Shown: positions 32,901 to 44,157 of the stretch, piece by piece
Position numbering within the stretch: the first letter of the stretch is position 1
Layout: every line of letters starts with the position of its first letter
Program-made: the position numbers and the translations under genes
Source of the DNA: Physcia stellaris
Taxonomy: Eukaryota; Ascomycota; Lecanoromycetes; Caliciales; Physciaceae
Length of the DNA: 64,000 nucleotides
Assembly (NCBI GenBank): GCA_018902385.1
Contig: JABSSW010000014.1
Location: forward strand, 62,001 to 126,000
Direction: 5' to 3'
Notes under the pieces: generated by a model
What the model saw: only the letters and a program-made list of their open reading frames with translations
Databases searched by the model: none
Told to the model about the DNA's origin: nothing

Positions 32901-33966
32901 CAGTATGCTTTATAGAGCTGTATCAAATGCCCATGATGAATGTGTGGATTATATGTTTGCAAATAGTTGGCTGGTTGAGACAATTGATTTACCTATAGGT
33001 GAGGCGAGGAGAACACCAATATTAGAGGCTATACGATGGAATCGAGAGACACTTGTTCAAACCCTGGTTGATCATGGAGCAGACATCCACGCCCTCGCAG
33101 CGAACCCCTTCGCGCCTGCAGAATCCAATTGGTCAGCGCTGCACATCTACGCCCACGAAGGCCATGACAGAGACCTTTCCTTGGTACATCAAATCGTCGA
33201 AATGGGCTTTCCAGTGGAAGGGCCGTCGGAAGCCGGTAGTGCTCAAAACATGCCTCCTGATATTAGCACTCTGTCCATTGCCGGCAAGCAAGGACCCAAC
33301 CAGATTAATGAAACTCCGTTCGCTGTGGCCATTCGTCACAATGCTTTCAATCTTGCAGACACCCTTCTGTCACTAGGCGCCGGCGCTAATAGCCTCTCGA
33401 CCACCTCAGGCTTATTCCACGTTGTCAATCCTTTGACTGTGCTTGGCCACGTCATAGTCTCAAACGCGCGCTATTGCCACGCTAGATTGAATTACCTCCT
33501 CAACCTCGCGGGAGATTCAAGCGTTTCATTTATTGTCGAGCCCAAGCGAAATCTCAGTGCACTCCACAGATGCGCCATGGCTCACCTAGAAGTGATGAAA
33601 AGGACTGATGGTGGAGCACTAGTATCAAGACAGGAATTTGACACGGACACCAACGCAGATATCATGTACGAGCTACTTAGAAAATGGTCCAGACCCGAGG
33701 AAATAGATGCCAAAAGCGGTATTGATGGTAACACAGCTCTTCATCTAGCAGTTATGGTCCAAAATCTAGGGACCGTGCAGAACTTGCTAGAAGCCGGAGC
33801 TTCTGCAGCTATCGAGAATGAGCATGGAGAGACGCCGCTACAGCTTGTCAGGAAGATTCTTGAGCGTACGTCTGAGGGTCAGCAGATTGAAGCTCTTCTG
33901 GCGAACCACGTGCTCTTGCGGAACTTCGTCGAACAGCAATCGACTAGCGAGGATCGGACTGCATAG
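29947..33966 (+). CDS. Protein kinase with Sel1-like segment and ankyrin repeats
   Basis: Exon 1 is 29947-31560 and exon 2 is 31618-33966. The 57-bp phase-0 intron has a gtaagg donor, a ctgag branch and a ccag acceptor. The product has 1320 residues. The kinase domain spans about 80-400. It has a glycine-rich loop LLGHGASF (81-88), a candidate VAIK lysine K129, catalytic loop LVHGDIKADN with D240 and N245, DFG at 262-264, APE at 286-288 and KTDIYSFG. All catalytic residues are present, so it should be an active Ser/Thr or dual-specificity kinase. Around residues 570-610 is a Sel1-like unit (GYGCKQDTDEALRFLQQAVA). From about 716 to the end come several ankyrin repeats (GDSVLHFAAMCGRWKPF, GETPLLSASRAGHGG, GETPLHWLV, GNTALHLAVMVQNLGTVQNL). 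Kinase followed by ankyrins recalls animal RIPK4/ANKK1, although orthology is not claimed. It is divergent from the HeLo pseudokinase, 280 bp away. Confidence 0.88.
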
Positions 33967-36169
33967 ACTGTGCGGTTGTCACACAAGACTATCTGCCTAT
34001 TCTGCTTCCACTCTCATCGATGGCTGGAAATGCCACGGAGAAAGAACTCCGCAGAGTTCATGGCTTGATGGCCTGGAATTATGGCCACCACCTCATACTA
34101 TGACTGTCTTCTCTGGGGACGGCGTTGCTGAGCACAACTCCTTATCAACTTCGGTCTCACTCATCTGCTTAGTTGGACTTAGTAGAATGGCTTTAGATCA
34201 GGAATTTCCACGAAGGGCTCTAAATTCGCCTATCAAGAGATGTCTACCAGGTAGAAGCTCCATTTACATACCTACCTAGCGACGGACGTGCCAATTGATT
34301 AACGGGCATGGTCGCAACGGTTTCTATGCTTCGACTTAATGGGAAAAAAACCATAGGGGCTGAACGCGTCCTGCATGATTGAATCTGGGGTTACAGTCAT
34401 GCTCGTATCGTAGATATATATGTGGCATCAACGACTCAATCACAACCGTAAAGTCAAAAATCTCGCCTGTCCCAAAGGCATTGGAAAGGATATCCTTGAA
34501 TACCAGATGGTCGCTGTGCTTATCCTGCAACCATCTGATACAACGATTTCCTGGAGTTTTGAATGTCATAGGATCCGCTGCGCTGACGAGTCCTCAAATC
34601 GCTTGATATCTCAAATCGTCATATTGTCAAGTCCCCAACCATAGCATCCAATCCTCAACTTTTCAAACCGTCTTACCGAGGTAGTGATCATCGCAACGTA
34701 CTATCCCGGATGCCTCAAGTTCCGGTATCCTCTAGCTGATGACACACAAGTGCAGCTTACCCATCCTATCCTATTAAATCTGGATGCAAGATGAGGAATG
34801 GAAATACTACGTCGTGGGAACCATAACGTCGCTGGCAGCATGGAATCCGAGAAAAATGGGGATGGATGGAATTAAGAATGGGTTAGCGAGGCTCTCCCAC
34901 CAAAAACAAGAAAAAAGGCAAGAAAAGACATTTATGGAAGAGAGGAAATCAAATAGCTAAAACAGAACCCCTAGCTAGGCTGAGGGTCTGGCCTTAGAGA
35001 GTATCGGTTTGTCCATCTTATCTGGCTGACGGTGTACTCCTCTCGCTAGCCGGCCGTAGACAGATGTGTCGATTCAGTGCAAAGTTGTGGTTGGACATGA
35101 AATGTGGCTTTGATTTTAAATTTTCTACTCGACTTCATCAACAGTCTCGGAAGTCTGCAGCTTGTCGTCTTCTCTTCTCTGCTCTTCTCTTTCCTCCCAT
35201 CGACAAGGCAGATCGTTGCCACATCCTCCACAAATTCGCATACACCTCACCTCACATTCACCAAACCCCCAACCAACCAACCCTTACGCGAATCATTTCA
35301 TTCCGCCCCGCCCCAATTTCCCTCTTTTCTGATTCCTGCCCTCTCATGAATGAATACAGGACTCGAGTCATGGAATGAAAAGAGTCGAATTTTTGAATCG
35401 AGGCAGTTTCTTTGCCCCCCCCCCCGCTTTTCTTTTCTCCTCTTTCTTTTTTGTTTGGTACTGTCGATGTGTCGATTGTAACTGCTTGAGATACTGGATT
35501 TTGAGGATGGGAGGTGGGGGCTGGGGGATGGGGGATGGGGATGGGATGTGCGATTGGGGGTTGGGGGGGGAGGGAAGGGGGAGCTGGGGAGCTGGGATGA
35601 GGAGGAGGAATGAGGAGGGGAAATGAGGTGGGGAGATGGGGAGGAGAGGAGATAGTGGAGGTCAGTCTGGGGAGGGGAGTTTGAGTGGGAGGTGAACGAG
35701 AACGAGGAGAAGAAAAATGACAAAAAAAAAAAAAAAAAAAAATGAAAAGGACAGAAGATAGTAGTCAGATCAGCTCGAGTCGAAATTGAGATGAAAAAAG
35801 AAGAAGAAAGAAGCAATAGTAGATACAGAAATGGGAAAGAAGCGGTGAAGGAGAAGAAGACAAGAAACTCGAAAAAAAGACCGTTGCCGCTCTCGTCCTG
35901 TTTCTGTAGGGAAGTTCTTTGGCTGTGTGTGATGGAGGGTTGCTTTCGATTTTGGAGACCATCTGCGAAGTGACTGGATGAATGTCGTACTCTGGGAGAT
36001 GGGATGCAACATGGCTGACCGTCATTTGTTATTTTCCTAGTACTTGAAGCAAACGAAAGTCAATCTCAGCAAACTACATACATACAACCAAAAAACAACC
36101 TCCTTCCCCGCGCTATCAAAAACCCATCATTCTGCCACCACCACCTCCTTTTCGAACACAGGGGCCTCT
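33967..36169. other. 2.2-kb intergenic stretch, low-complexity right half
   Basis: No convincing gene. The left part is the 3' region of the kinase-ankyrin gene. From about 35150 to 35450 the plus strand is pyrimidine-rich, with an 11-C run at 35415-35425. From about 35500 to 35880 it is strongly purine-rich, with GGGGATGGG-like tracts and a 21-A run at 35722-35742. It ends at the 3' end of the aldehyde dehydrogenase gene. Confidence 0.5.
35500..35885 (+). repeat. Polypurine tract with G-runs and poly-A
   Basis: About 385 bp are mostly A and G on the plus strand. G-runs of 4-9 dominate 35510-35680; gaagaa-type runs and 21 consecutive A residues dominate the rest. The tract is capable of G-quadruplex or triplex formation. 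It is not a tandem repeat with a fixed unit. Confidence 0.75.
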
Positions 36170-37959
36170 CTACCCAAAAAGCGCATCCCCAAGCCTAATC
36201 GAAACCGTCTTCGTCTGCGAATAATTCGCCAACGCCGCCTCCCCCAGCTCCCTCCCAATCCCACTCTCCTTAAAGCCCCCAAACGGCAACTGGTGATGCA
36301 AAATATTATACTGATTAACCCAAACCGTGCCGGCCCTCAACGCATTACTGACACGGATAGCGGTGTTGAGGTTGCTCGTGTGGACGGCGGCGGCGAGGCC
36401 GTAGGTGGTGGTGTTGCCCACGCGGATGGCGTCGGCTTCGTCTTTGAATTTGGCGATGGAGCACACCGGGCCGAAGATTTCTTCTTGCATTATTTTCATG
36501 TCTGGGGAGACGTTGCTGAAGATGGTGGGCTGGATGAAGTAGCCTTCTTTGCCGTGGCGTGAGCCGCCCACTTCGAGTTTTGCGCCGTCTTTTTTGCCGC
36601 TGTCGATGTAGCTGTTTTCTATTGTTAGACTGTTTTTGTTTTTTTGTTGTTTTTGTGGTTGAATAGGTTGGATAATTAGGAGCGAAAAAGAGAGGGAAGA
36701 CTCACCCCATAATGCGGTCATACTGCAGCTGGGAAACTTGTGGTCCTTGGAAGGTATCCTTGCCGAAAGGATCGCCAATGACGTTCTTCTCCGCCCTTTG
36801 CTTGAACCTCTCGACGAACTCATCATAGATGTCTTCCTGGACGTAGATTCTCGATCCCGCGCAGCAGCATTGTCCCTGATTGAAGAAGATTCCAAAATTG
36901 ACCCACGAGATCGCGTTATCGATATCCGCGTCCTTGAACACGATGTTCGGGCTCTTGCCACCAAGCTCCAGGGTAACCTTCTTGAGATTCGACCCGGCGG
37001 CAGCCTTCATGATCTGACGGCCTACGACGGTGCTGCCGGTGAAAGCCACCTTATCCACGTCCATGTGCGCGGATAGAGCGGCGCCGGCGATCTTGCCAAA
37101 GCCAGAAATGACATTGATGACGCCTGGGGGAAAGCCGGCTTCTTTCACCAATTTGGCCGCATATAAACCGCTCAGGGGAGTTTGTTCTGCGGTTTTGAGG
37201 ACGACGGTGTTGCCACAGGCGATGGCAGGTCCAATCTTCCATGCCCACATGAGCAATGGGAAATTCCATGGGATGATTTGGGCGCAGACGCCGATCTGGG
37301 CCTCATCAGCATGGTAACCATATTCAATTGCAATTGTATTCTACCCACAGGCTCCTGTCTGGTGTAATTGAACGTCTCTGAATTAACCTCAATGACTTTT
37401 CCCACGATCTTGTCCGCCCAACCCCCGTAGTATCTCAAGGTTCCAGCACACATGCCAATATCGACCTTGGCCAAGCTCAAGGCCTTGCCGTTATCTAGAG
37501 ACTCGATGGCTGCGAGCAAATCGCTGTTCTTTTCGAAAAGATCGGCCAGGTTGACAAGATACTTGCCACGCTGCTCTGGAGTGACTTGTCGCCAGGTTTC
37601 CTCGAAGGCTTTGCGCGCTGCGGATACGGCGATGTCGACATCTTTCTCGGTGGCTTCGTGGACGGCTGTGATGGGCTTCTCGTTGGTGGGATTGATGGTG
37701 TCGAAGGTTTTGCCATCGACGCCTTTGACGAATTCATTGTTGATGAACCTGGGCAGTCAGTGGAAGCAGATGGGATTGCAGGTGGGACAGAGTAGGACGA
37801 GGCGGGGTGGGGTATTGTTGTGGGATACACGAAAGCGAGTACCCGGGTGAAGAAGTACGACAGATGCAGGCGCTGGTTGAAAAGGTCGAGGACTTACAAT
37901 CCAGTAGGTTGTTCATACTTCCCCGTCTGGGGTGTTTCTAGAGTTGTAGAAAGAGACAT
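36170..37959 (-). CDS. aldA: Aldehyde dehydrogenase, AldA type
   Basis: Four exons fit exactly: 37898-37959, 37349-37748, 36706-37295 and 36170-36611, with introns of 149, 53 and 94 bp. They give 497 residues, the length I recall for Aspergillus nidulans AldA. The start [11 protein letters not shown] leads into [15 protein letters not shown] across the first intron. The Rossmann block ([14 protein letters not shown] across intron 2, then [20 protein letters not shown]), [11 protein letters not shown], the glutamate in LELGGKSPN and the catalytic cysteine in [12 protein letters not shown] near residue 300 are all present, followed by EEIFGPV and [14 protein letters not shown]. It oxidises acetaldehyde and other aldehydes with NAD(P)+ and serves ethanol and threonine catabolism. 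The donor of intron 2 is gtgggt rather than the overlapping gtagaa, because only that keeps the EPIGVC motif. Confidence 0.95.
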
Positions 37960-38924
37960 GATAGATGTATTGTGAGAAGAGACGAGTGGTAGCAGGGTCA
38001 GTAGAAGGAAGTGTAACAAAGATGGAGAATGGAATTGTAGTCAAAGAAAATAAAACGTCAAGTCTTGTTGACAGTGAGGTGCCTTCTCCGCACGGGGTGG
38101 ATTGACGCAACGGTATGGATTGGATGGAGGGGCATTGTCCATTGAGAGCCGAGGGGCAAACGGAAGAAGGGCAACCCCTCATCGGCAAAAGAGAGGTGCG
38201 TTCGTCCGCTTTGCGCTTATTTCCTATTTCCATTCTTCCTGTTCTAGAACATCAGATGAAGCGCTACCTCGTCCTGACTTGGCACCCATGCATCGAGATC
38301 CAGCCTGCTTGCCTGACATAACATGCAGCATCGCTCAACCAAGCATGCGTCAGATGCACTGTCATCAGCTTCCCGATGCCCGTATCTACTACCGCACCAA
38401 AAGAACATCTACAAAATCTTTGAAAAATGCAGACAGAAATTTTTCTAGAAAATGGACTGAACTCGGCAAGGCAGGAGACTAAAAGATACTCACGCTAAGA
38501 ATTGACCCCTGACGAATGTCATCATCAGTCGGGGTCAAGGGAACCGAGTCGCTGAAGATCACCTCAGTACGCTGCTGGGTCATGGCCCACAGCTGCGACT
38601 GAGATGGAGTCGACCTGCTGCAGACCCGGTTTGCGGATCGAGATACCGATGTATCTCAGATCAGGTCTAGATAATGTACATAAGGTAATTGTCTGAGATC
38701 AGTAGCATCACAAGGGTAGTAGCATGACATTAACAATGAAAGTGATTAGACAGACCAATGAGGCCTTGATACCTCAATGTTGTAAGTACATTACCTCTAG
38801 CACCATAGTAACCACTCTCAATGTATATCGACCAACTCTGGGGGGTATCTTTCATGTACAAGCACTCTCAGCTTCCTGTACGTACGTTGCTAGATCGTCA
38901 GTTCGTCAAGGCTTAAAGTGGCTT
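37960..38924. other. Intergenic between Mre11 3' end and aldehyde dehydrogenase promoter
   Basis: About 965 bp without a recognisable gene. Both flanking genes are on the minus strand, so this is the promoter side of the dehydrogenase and the terminator side of Mre11. An ethanol-regulator site was not identified. Confidence 0.45.
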
Positions 38925-41185
38925 CTATCTCCTGCCTCTGGACTTTGCCGTCGAAATCGGCTCAAAGGCGTCGTCGTCGTCGGAGATGTCATCGCTGATC
39001 TCGTGAACCTTCTTCCTCCCGTTGCTTTGCGTAGCCGGCTGTGAAAAGGTCAACTGGGATTGTTTAGACGCCGCCTTCGCCGTCGGTCGAGCAGCTGTAC
39101 GCCTAGCCGGAGAAGCGACTTTTCTCGCAGGTGCTTTGCGAGCCGGTTTGGCAGCTGCCTGCTTCACAAAGAGCGCGTTCTCATCGTCGTCGTCCTCGTC
39201 CAACATCTGCACATCGTCATCCTCCTCCTCGCTTTCTTCTTCCACGCCCTTCTTCTTCCCTCGACCGGTCGTTTTGGCAGGTACGGCTTTCTTTGTTGCT
39301 GCAGCGGTCTTCGACGTTGCTGCCTTTCCGCGGCCTTTTGTAGGCTTCGTGACTGTCTCGGCATCGTCTCCATCTTCATCAACATCATCACCCGTATGGT
39401 CAATGGCAGCCTCCTGATCTTCCCACGGGCCGAGTAACTCTTCGTCATAGTCGTCGGGCTGAGGCTTGAGCTTCGTTCTCCTTAATTTTATTTGACCGCT
39501 TGCAAACATCTCTTCGAGCCTTGCTTTGCACGCTGCCATTCTCTCTGCGACATCGTCATCGTCGCCATACTCTTCGTTGAAGAGGAAGCCAACCTGCTTC
39601 TCGAGACTATCGCTGACGAAACTCTCCATCGAGTGCTTATCGTCCTTCTTGACAAATTGAGCAACGGCATCGCCGAACGAGTTCTGGGGTAGTATCGTGA
39701 GAGACTGTGCCTCCAGGAATTCCTCAACAATCTTCTCCACTTTAACGCCAGGATCCATGGACAACTCCGCCAAAATGGATCCCTCTGGCATGTCCGCACC
39801 CTTCGTTTGTCGTGTGGCCCCCTTTTTCTTTCGGTGATACTGGATCACGTCGTTAACATTAGCAACTTTGTCGATGAATCGATTAGAGAAGCGTTGCGGA
39901 TTCTCGCAGTCATAGCTTCCACCGTTTGGCATGCCGTACTCAACTCGGAGTCTTACCAGCGGCAACGGTGGCTTGACTTCTTCATCGTCATCTTCAGGCT
40001 CATCTTGAGCTTCCATCCACTCCTCATTTGCCTGCTGAATTAATTTCTCGACAATATTCATCAGATATTGTGTGACCTGCGTTCGGTTGTTGGGTGATTT
40101 GATGTGTTTCTTGGCTTCCTTGTCATCGGACAAGACGATCTCTTTCATTACAAATGGACGAACAGTCTTCAGTCGGATACTTTCTGACTTAAAGTCTTTT
40201 CCCGTGATACTGAGGATGGCAACGTGTTTCGCAACAGCCTCGCCAGGCGAAAGTGATGTGGCAACCGAAGAGCCTGGTTGCATGACATGGAAATCCATTT
40301 CGGGATTGTATGTTGGGTCGATCTTGCATTCATGTTCATGGCCCCAGATAACGAAATGCAGAAATGAGGGCAAAAACTCTTCTGGAAGGTATCCTTTTTC
40401 AGTATACGCATGACTGAAGATGGATTAGTTGTATTGAACGCTCGACCATATCCTAGTACTCACTGATTTTGGTGGACACTCATGAGATTAAACCAATCAT
40501 CTTTCTGTACACCAGGCCTGAAGAACTTGACTTTCTGGTCGCGAAAAGTCCTGAACAATCGCTCGTCTCGCACATTGCTCATGCCATAAAGAGCCAGCTT
40601 TGTATTACCCTTTTGTAGAAGCACCGGCTTGACCTCGATGTTGTCTGATTCTGGTGTTCGTCCGTAGTAGTTGACCAAGCCGGCCGTCTGTAGCAGGTCG
40701 AGCGCCGCAAGATGGCCTTCTCCAGTAGGGTCATCGTGATTACCATGGATCGAGAATATAGGTATAGCGATGTTGATGTCGGGATCCTCATAGTTGACGT
40801 GATTGAAGGCGCCTTGGAAAGTCTCACTTCCGTCACTGAGCATCTCTAATTCGCAAGGCTTTTCTCCGTAGCAATTCATTCTCATCGACCTCATCACCTG
40901 GAACATTGACTTTCGTGAAGGCTTGTTCTCATGGAACAAGTCCCCTGCCAAAAGAATCATGTCCACATCCCGGTCTTTTGCCAGACACATGACTTCGTGA
41001 AAACTCTTCCAGCTATCGTCACCCCGTATAGGGTCTCTCTCGTTGTAGCCAACATGGCTATCCGTAGCAACGAGGATGCGGATGGTATCTGCTACTAGAA
41101 GCCCAGACGTATTAGGCTCAGATGCTGGATCAGACTTGATCGTCATCGACGAAGCATTGCTGTGCTCACCGGTAAGTGCAGGCAT
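38925..41185 (-). CDS. mre11: Mre11 DNA double-strand-break repair nuclease
   Basis: Exon 1 is 40464-41185 and exon 2 is 38925-40413. The 50-bp intron has a gtgagt donor and a ttcag acceptor. The product has 736 residues. The calcineurin-like phosphoesterase motifs are complete: TDSHVGY (D42, H44), GDLFHE (D82), IHGNHDD (149-152), VHQNHHAYTE rebuilt exactly across the intron, and GHEHEC near 265. The DNA-binding/capping domain follows ([20 protein letters not shown]). The C-terminal 200 residues are acidic and basic tracts with an SQLTFSQP stretch. Mre11 works with Rad50 and Nbs1 to sense and resect broken DNA ends and to maintain telomeres. The catalytic set is intact. It is divergent from the uS19m gene. 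Confidence 0.96.
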
Positions 41186-41544
41186 AATTGCTGAATCAGT
41201 CCTGAGGGACCTTCACCTGTTGCGAGCACTTCCTTAGCTGACAACCTGCAACAGGAATTCATCGTGTCTAAATACCTTGAGATTATCCACTCCATTATCA
41301 CAAGCTTTGGTGACACACCGCTGTGTCGCGAGACGGTTGGAAGTAACTCAGCTCTGCAATCGTCTAGGTAAAACCTTGTCACGCAGGCACGTGAAAGGAG
41401 GTGTGACTCGATCGCGCTAGCTAGATCCTGCATAATTTTGTGCAGCACACTTAGATCTATGTGTTAACGCACAATTCCAGCACTTCGTCACATACTCGTA
41501 GTACCCCGTACTTCGATAGATTATCGGGCCCATAACCAAGCATC
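41186..41544. promoter_or_regulatory. Divergent promoter region of mre11 and uS19m
   Basis: 359 bp between the start codons of the two divergent genes. No ORF is supported, and no specific factor site is claimed. Confidence 0.5.
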
Positions 41545-42060
41545 ATGAATCAGACGAGAGCGCTAATGGCACGCTCGGTGTGGAAGGGTACGTTCCCCTC
41601 AATGTGTCTAAGATGCCTACTGATCTATAGAATGCAGGGCCAAATATCGTACCGTAAGTCTATCGCCCCTATCGGAACGATTCCACATCAGAACGATACA
41701 CAGCATGAGTGTGGATTGTCTGTCTTGGCTCATTGCTGAGCGCCTACAGCCTTCCCATCGTCCGCCCAAAACCTGGCGAGCGAGCACCACCTATCAAGAC
41801 TATGGCACGATCCGCAACGATACTCCCAAATTTCGTTGGACTGAAGTTTCAAGTACACAATGGGAAAATATACCATGATGTGACCATCACAGGAGATATG
41901 GTGGGACATAAACTTGGGGAATTCTCACCGTAGGTTCTGCTTGTCTCAACTCGTAATACCGAGGCGCTCCTGAGCAACTCGTATTCAGTATCAATGCTAA
42001 TGGGTATTTCGTTGTAGAACACGGAAACCATTCTCATTCAAACAAAGCAGGAATAAATAA
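41545..42060 (+). CDS. rsm19: Mitochondrial ribosomal protein uS19m, four exons with a 16-nt microexon
   Basis: Exons 41545-41587, 41638-41653, 41750-41929 and 42018-42060 (43, 16, 180 and 43 nt) give 93 residues. Introns are 50, 96 and 88 bp with gtacgt, gtaagt and gtaggt donors and gcag, acag and gtag acceptors. The spliced protein reads [19 protein letters not shown] across the microexon, then [41 protein letters not shown] and ends KQSRNK. This is the uS19 fold of the small-subunit head, with the conserved RSATILP and GHKLGEF motifs. No single reading frame covers the protein, so it is easily missed. It is expected to work in mitochondrial translation. Other choices of the first acceptor give the wrong frame. 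Confidence 0.92.
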
Positions 42061-42212
42061 ACCTTCCCCATCTGGTACTGCAGATATTCTGCAGTCAGAC
42101 GCGTTGCTCTGCACGGCAATACTGGGACTGAAGACGGCAATCAATCAATTGGACCACTACAAGCCATTCTGCCCGGTAGTATATCTTCGGCTCATCCAAT
42201 TCATCCAGGCCT

Positions 42213-42659
42213 TCAACCATTTAATCCCGCCAACACATTCATCCCCGCCATCCCCGCCGCACGCCTTCTGGCTTTTTCCTCCCTCCAACGCCTTTCACAC
42301 CCATCACACCTCACAGCCATCCATCCCTCCGTCCGCATTTCACCTTCCTCTCCGCACGTTTCGCATGTACGCTCGGATTCCTCGACCGCCTTTCCCCTTA
42401 CCTCATCTGTGGCCTCCCTGTCACCAGTTAGACCAAAGCGGAGAAGACCGAATTTCTCCTTGATATGAGTAAAGTAGTAGGCTTGTGGGTCAAGCCCCTG
42501 GTCTGTGATGATCCCGGTAAGAGAGAGGCAGAGGTTACGCAGGATCTGGTACCAGCCGTCCCCGATCGGAATTGGCTCGGGTTGTTTCGTGGGTAAAGTG
42601 AGGACACGGAAAAGAGGTGGAAAGTCTGCGTGGAGATACTGAACGAGGTGTGGCTTCAT
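42213..42659 (-). CDS. Small zinc-ribbon protein resembling a bacterial family
   Basis: A single exon of 148 residues starts at ATG 42659. The order of motifs is DGWYQILRNLC, HIKEKFGLLRF, then a C-terminal zinc-ribbon-like CETCGEEG with RCDGCERRW (two CxxC pairs). I associate this order (GDGW, then KEKFG.LRF, then CE.CG and C..C) mainly with short uncharacterised proteins of bacteria. Function is unknown; the cysteines suggest zinc binding. It has no intron and converges on the uS19m gene, ending 152 bp after it. Either a widespread family or transfer from bacteria could explain it. Confidence 0.6.
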   Translation of the reverse strand: MKPHLVQYLHADFPPLFRVLTLPTKQPEPIPIGDGWYQILRNLCLSLTGIITDQGLDPQAYYFTHIKEKFGLLRFGLTGDREATDEVRGKAVEESERTCETCGEEGEMRTEGWMAVRCDGCERRWREEKARRRAAGMAGMNVLAGLNG

Positions 42660-43124
42660 GATGATGACGTCCGAAAGAATTCAGCAGAATGACCGAGACT
42701 GCCGAATGGATATTTTCGGGCTTGAATGGAAAGGCACGCAAATGCACTCTCGACCTTCAAGCACCAAAACTCAAAACTGCTACTGCCTACGAGTACCCTA
42801 AAACAATTTTGGCCGTCGGATGACTAAGCAGAACCTTTCCTCGTCGCTATGCAACGGCCTTGCAGCGCTCAGCCAAAGCTTCTAACGCTCATTGCTCACA
42901 TCCTCCCACTCGTTCTCTTCAATCCGCATTACTTTCCGAGCCATATACTTCTCAAGCTTTTTCGCCTCCTCCGCCATCTTCAAATTTATTTTCGTCTGCC
43001 ACATTTGGCTCTCTGGATAAGACCGGAATATTTTTCAACAAGCATGAAGAATATTCGCAATTTGTCGAGGTTTCACAGATGACAACGTTACGAGAGCGAG
43101 ATACAAGTTTCGAATTAGCTGATA
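42660..43124. other. Left flank of transposon: possible interrupted gene, 5' part
   Basis: The plus strand at about 42822-43122 has an open frame (ending in SLDKTGIFFNKHEEYSQFVE and then ERDTSFELAD) that looks coding but lacks an ATG in frame. ATGs at 42820 and 42849 open other frames. Together with the right-hand piece at 45623-45755 it may be one small gene split by the transposon. I found no splice that joins the two in frame. Confidence 0.4.
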
Positions 43125-43150
43125 CAGTAAACCCTCGTTACAGGGAGTCG
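43125..43150 (+). repeat. Left terminal inverted repeat of the transposon
   Basis: 26 bp starting cagtaaaccctcgttac and ending gggagtcg. It is an exact reverse complement of 45593-45618. Confidence 0.97.
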
Positions 43151-44157
43151 GATTATAAGGAGTTTCGCTTTACAAAGAGTGCCAGGCGCCGAAATCCTGA
43201 TTTTTTGGTGTAAACATCGGAATTTCGGTCTACACGGAGTACTCCGATACAATTGGCCAGACTCTCTGTAAGAAGATTAGTAAGAAAATTAGTAAAAAGG
43301 TTAATTAGGCCAAAAATAAGCCAAATGCAAACTTCGCATAGATCTGAAACACGATCTGAATCGTTGATTCGTTGAAAATCGCTTATACAAATCGAACATT
43401 TTCGTGATGTTTTATTTTTTGCACTCGTGCTTTCAAACTTCGTCAATTTCGTTTTCTCAACATCGTTGAATTCGTCATGAATATTTTTTTTTCGATTTTC
43501 TTTCAGATTTCAACTTCTTCTGCTTTTGTTTCGTCGCTGATTCAAAGCAGTCTTATCTCATTCAATACATTTATAAACTTTTCGTCGAAACGAAAACGTC
43601 ACAATTATACCGTGAAACAGCGAAAATTCATTAGAAAATTTTGATTCGATTACTGTTTGAAACAAAATAGACTTTCTTCATACGCAATCGTTAGACAGAT
43701 ATATCGTCGAAAATACGAAAACGACGATTTTTCAAACGATGTAATTCGTCGTTGCATCGATTCGCATGAATTTTGACTTGACGACATTCAAATTCAGAAC
43801 TCTCATTGTCGTAATAAACAAAAAAAATGAAAAGAAATGAAGAATGCGTTGTTTCAATGACAATTGAAAAAGAAAAAACAACGAGTGTCTATAAACGAAA
43901 ATATACTGAAAAAATGAGTTTTGAAGATTTGAAATAAACTTGTCGAACTGATTTCTGAATATCAAAAAATCAAAAACACGATCAAGAAGTTCAAGACTTC
44001 GAATGATTGATTAAACGAATACAAAACTCGTCATCATACGAAAAAACATGTTCGACACGACGAATCAAACGAGATGAATAAACAACAATTGAAACAAGAT
44101 CTTGAAAAGTTACGCAACGAAATCAAAATCTGATTGAATTTTGACTTCTCGCTGCAT

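Noticed and set aside
35298-35816. Long Ser/Pro-rich ORF on the minus strand
   Set aside because: Produced by the polypurine tract; pure low complexity.
36044-36562. 172-codon plus-strand ORF
   Set aside because: Antisense shadow of the last aldehyde dehydrogenase exon.
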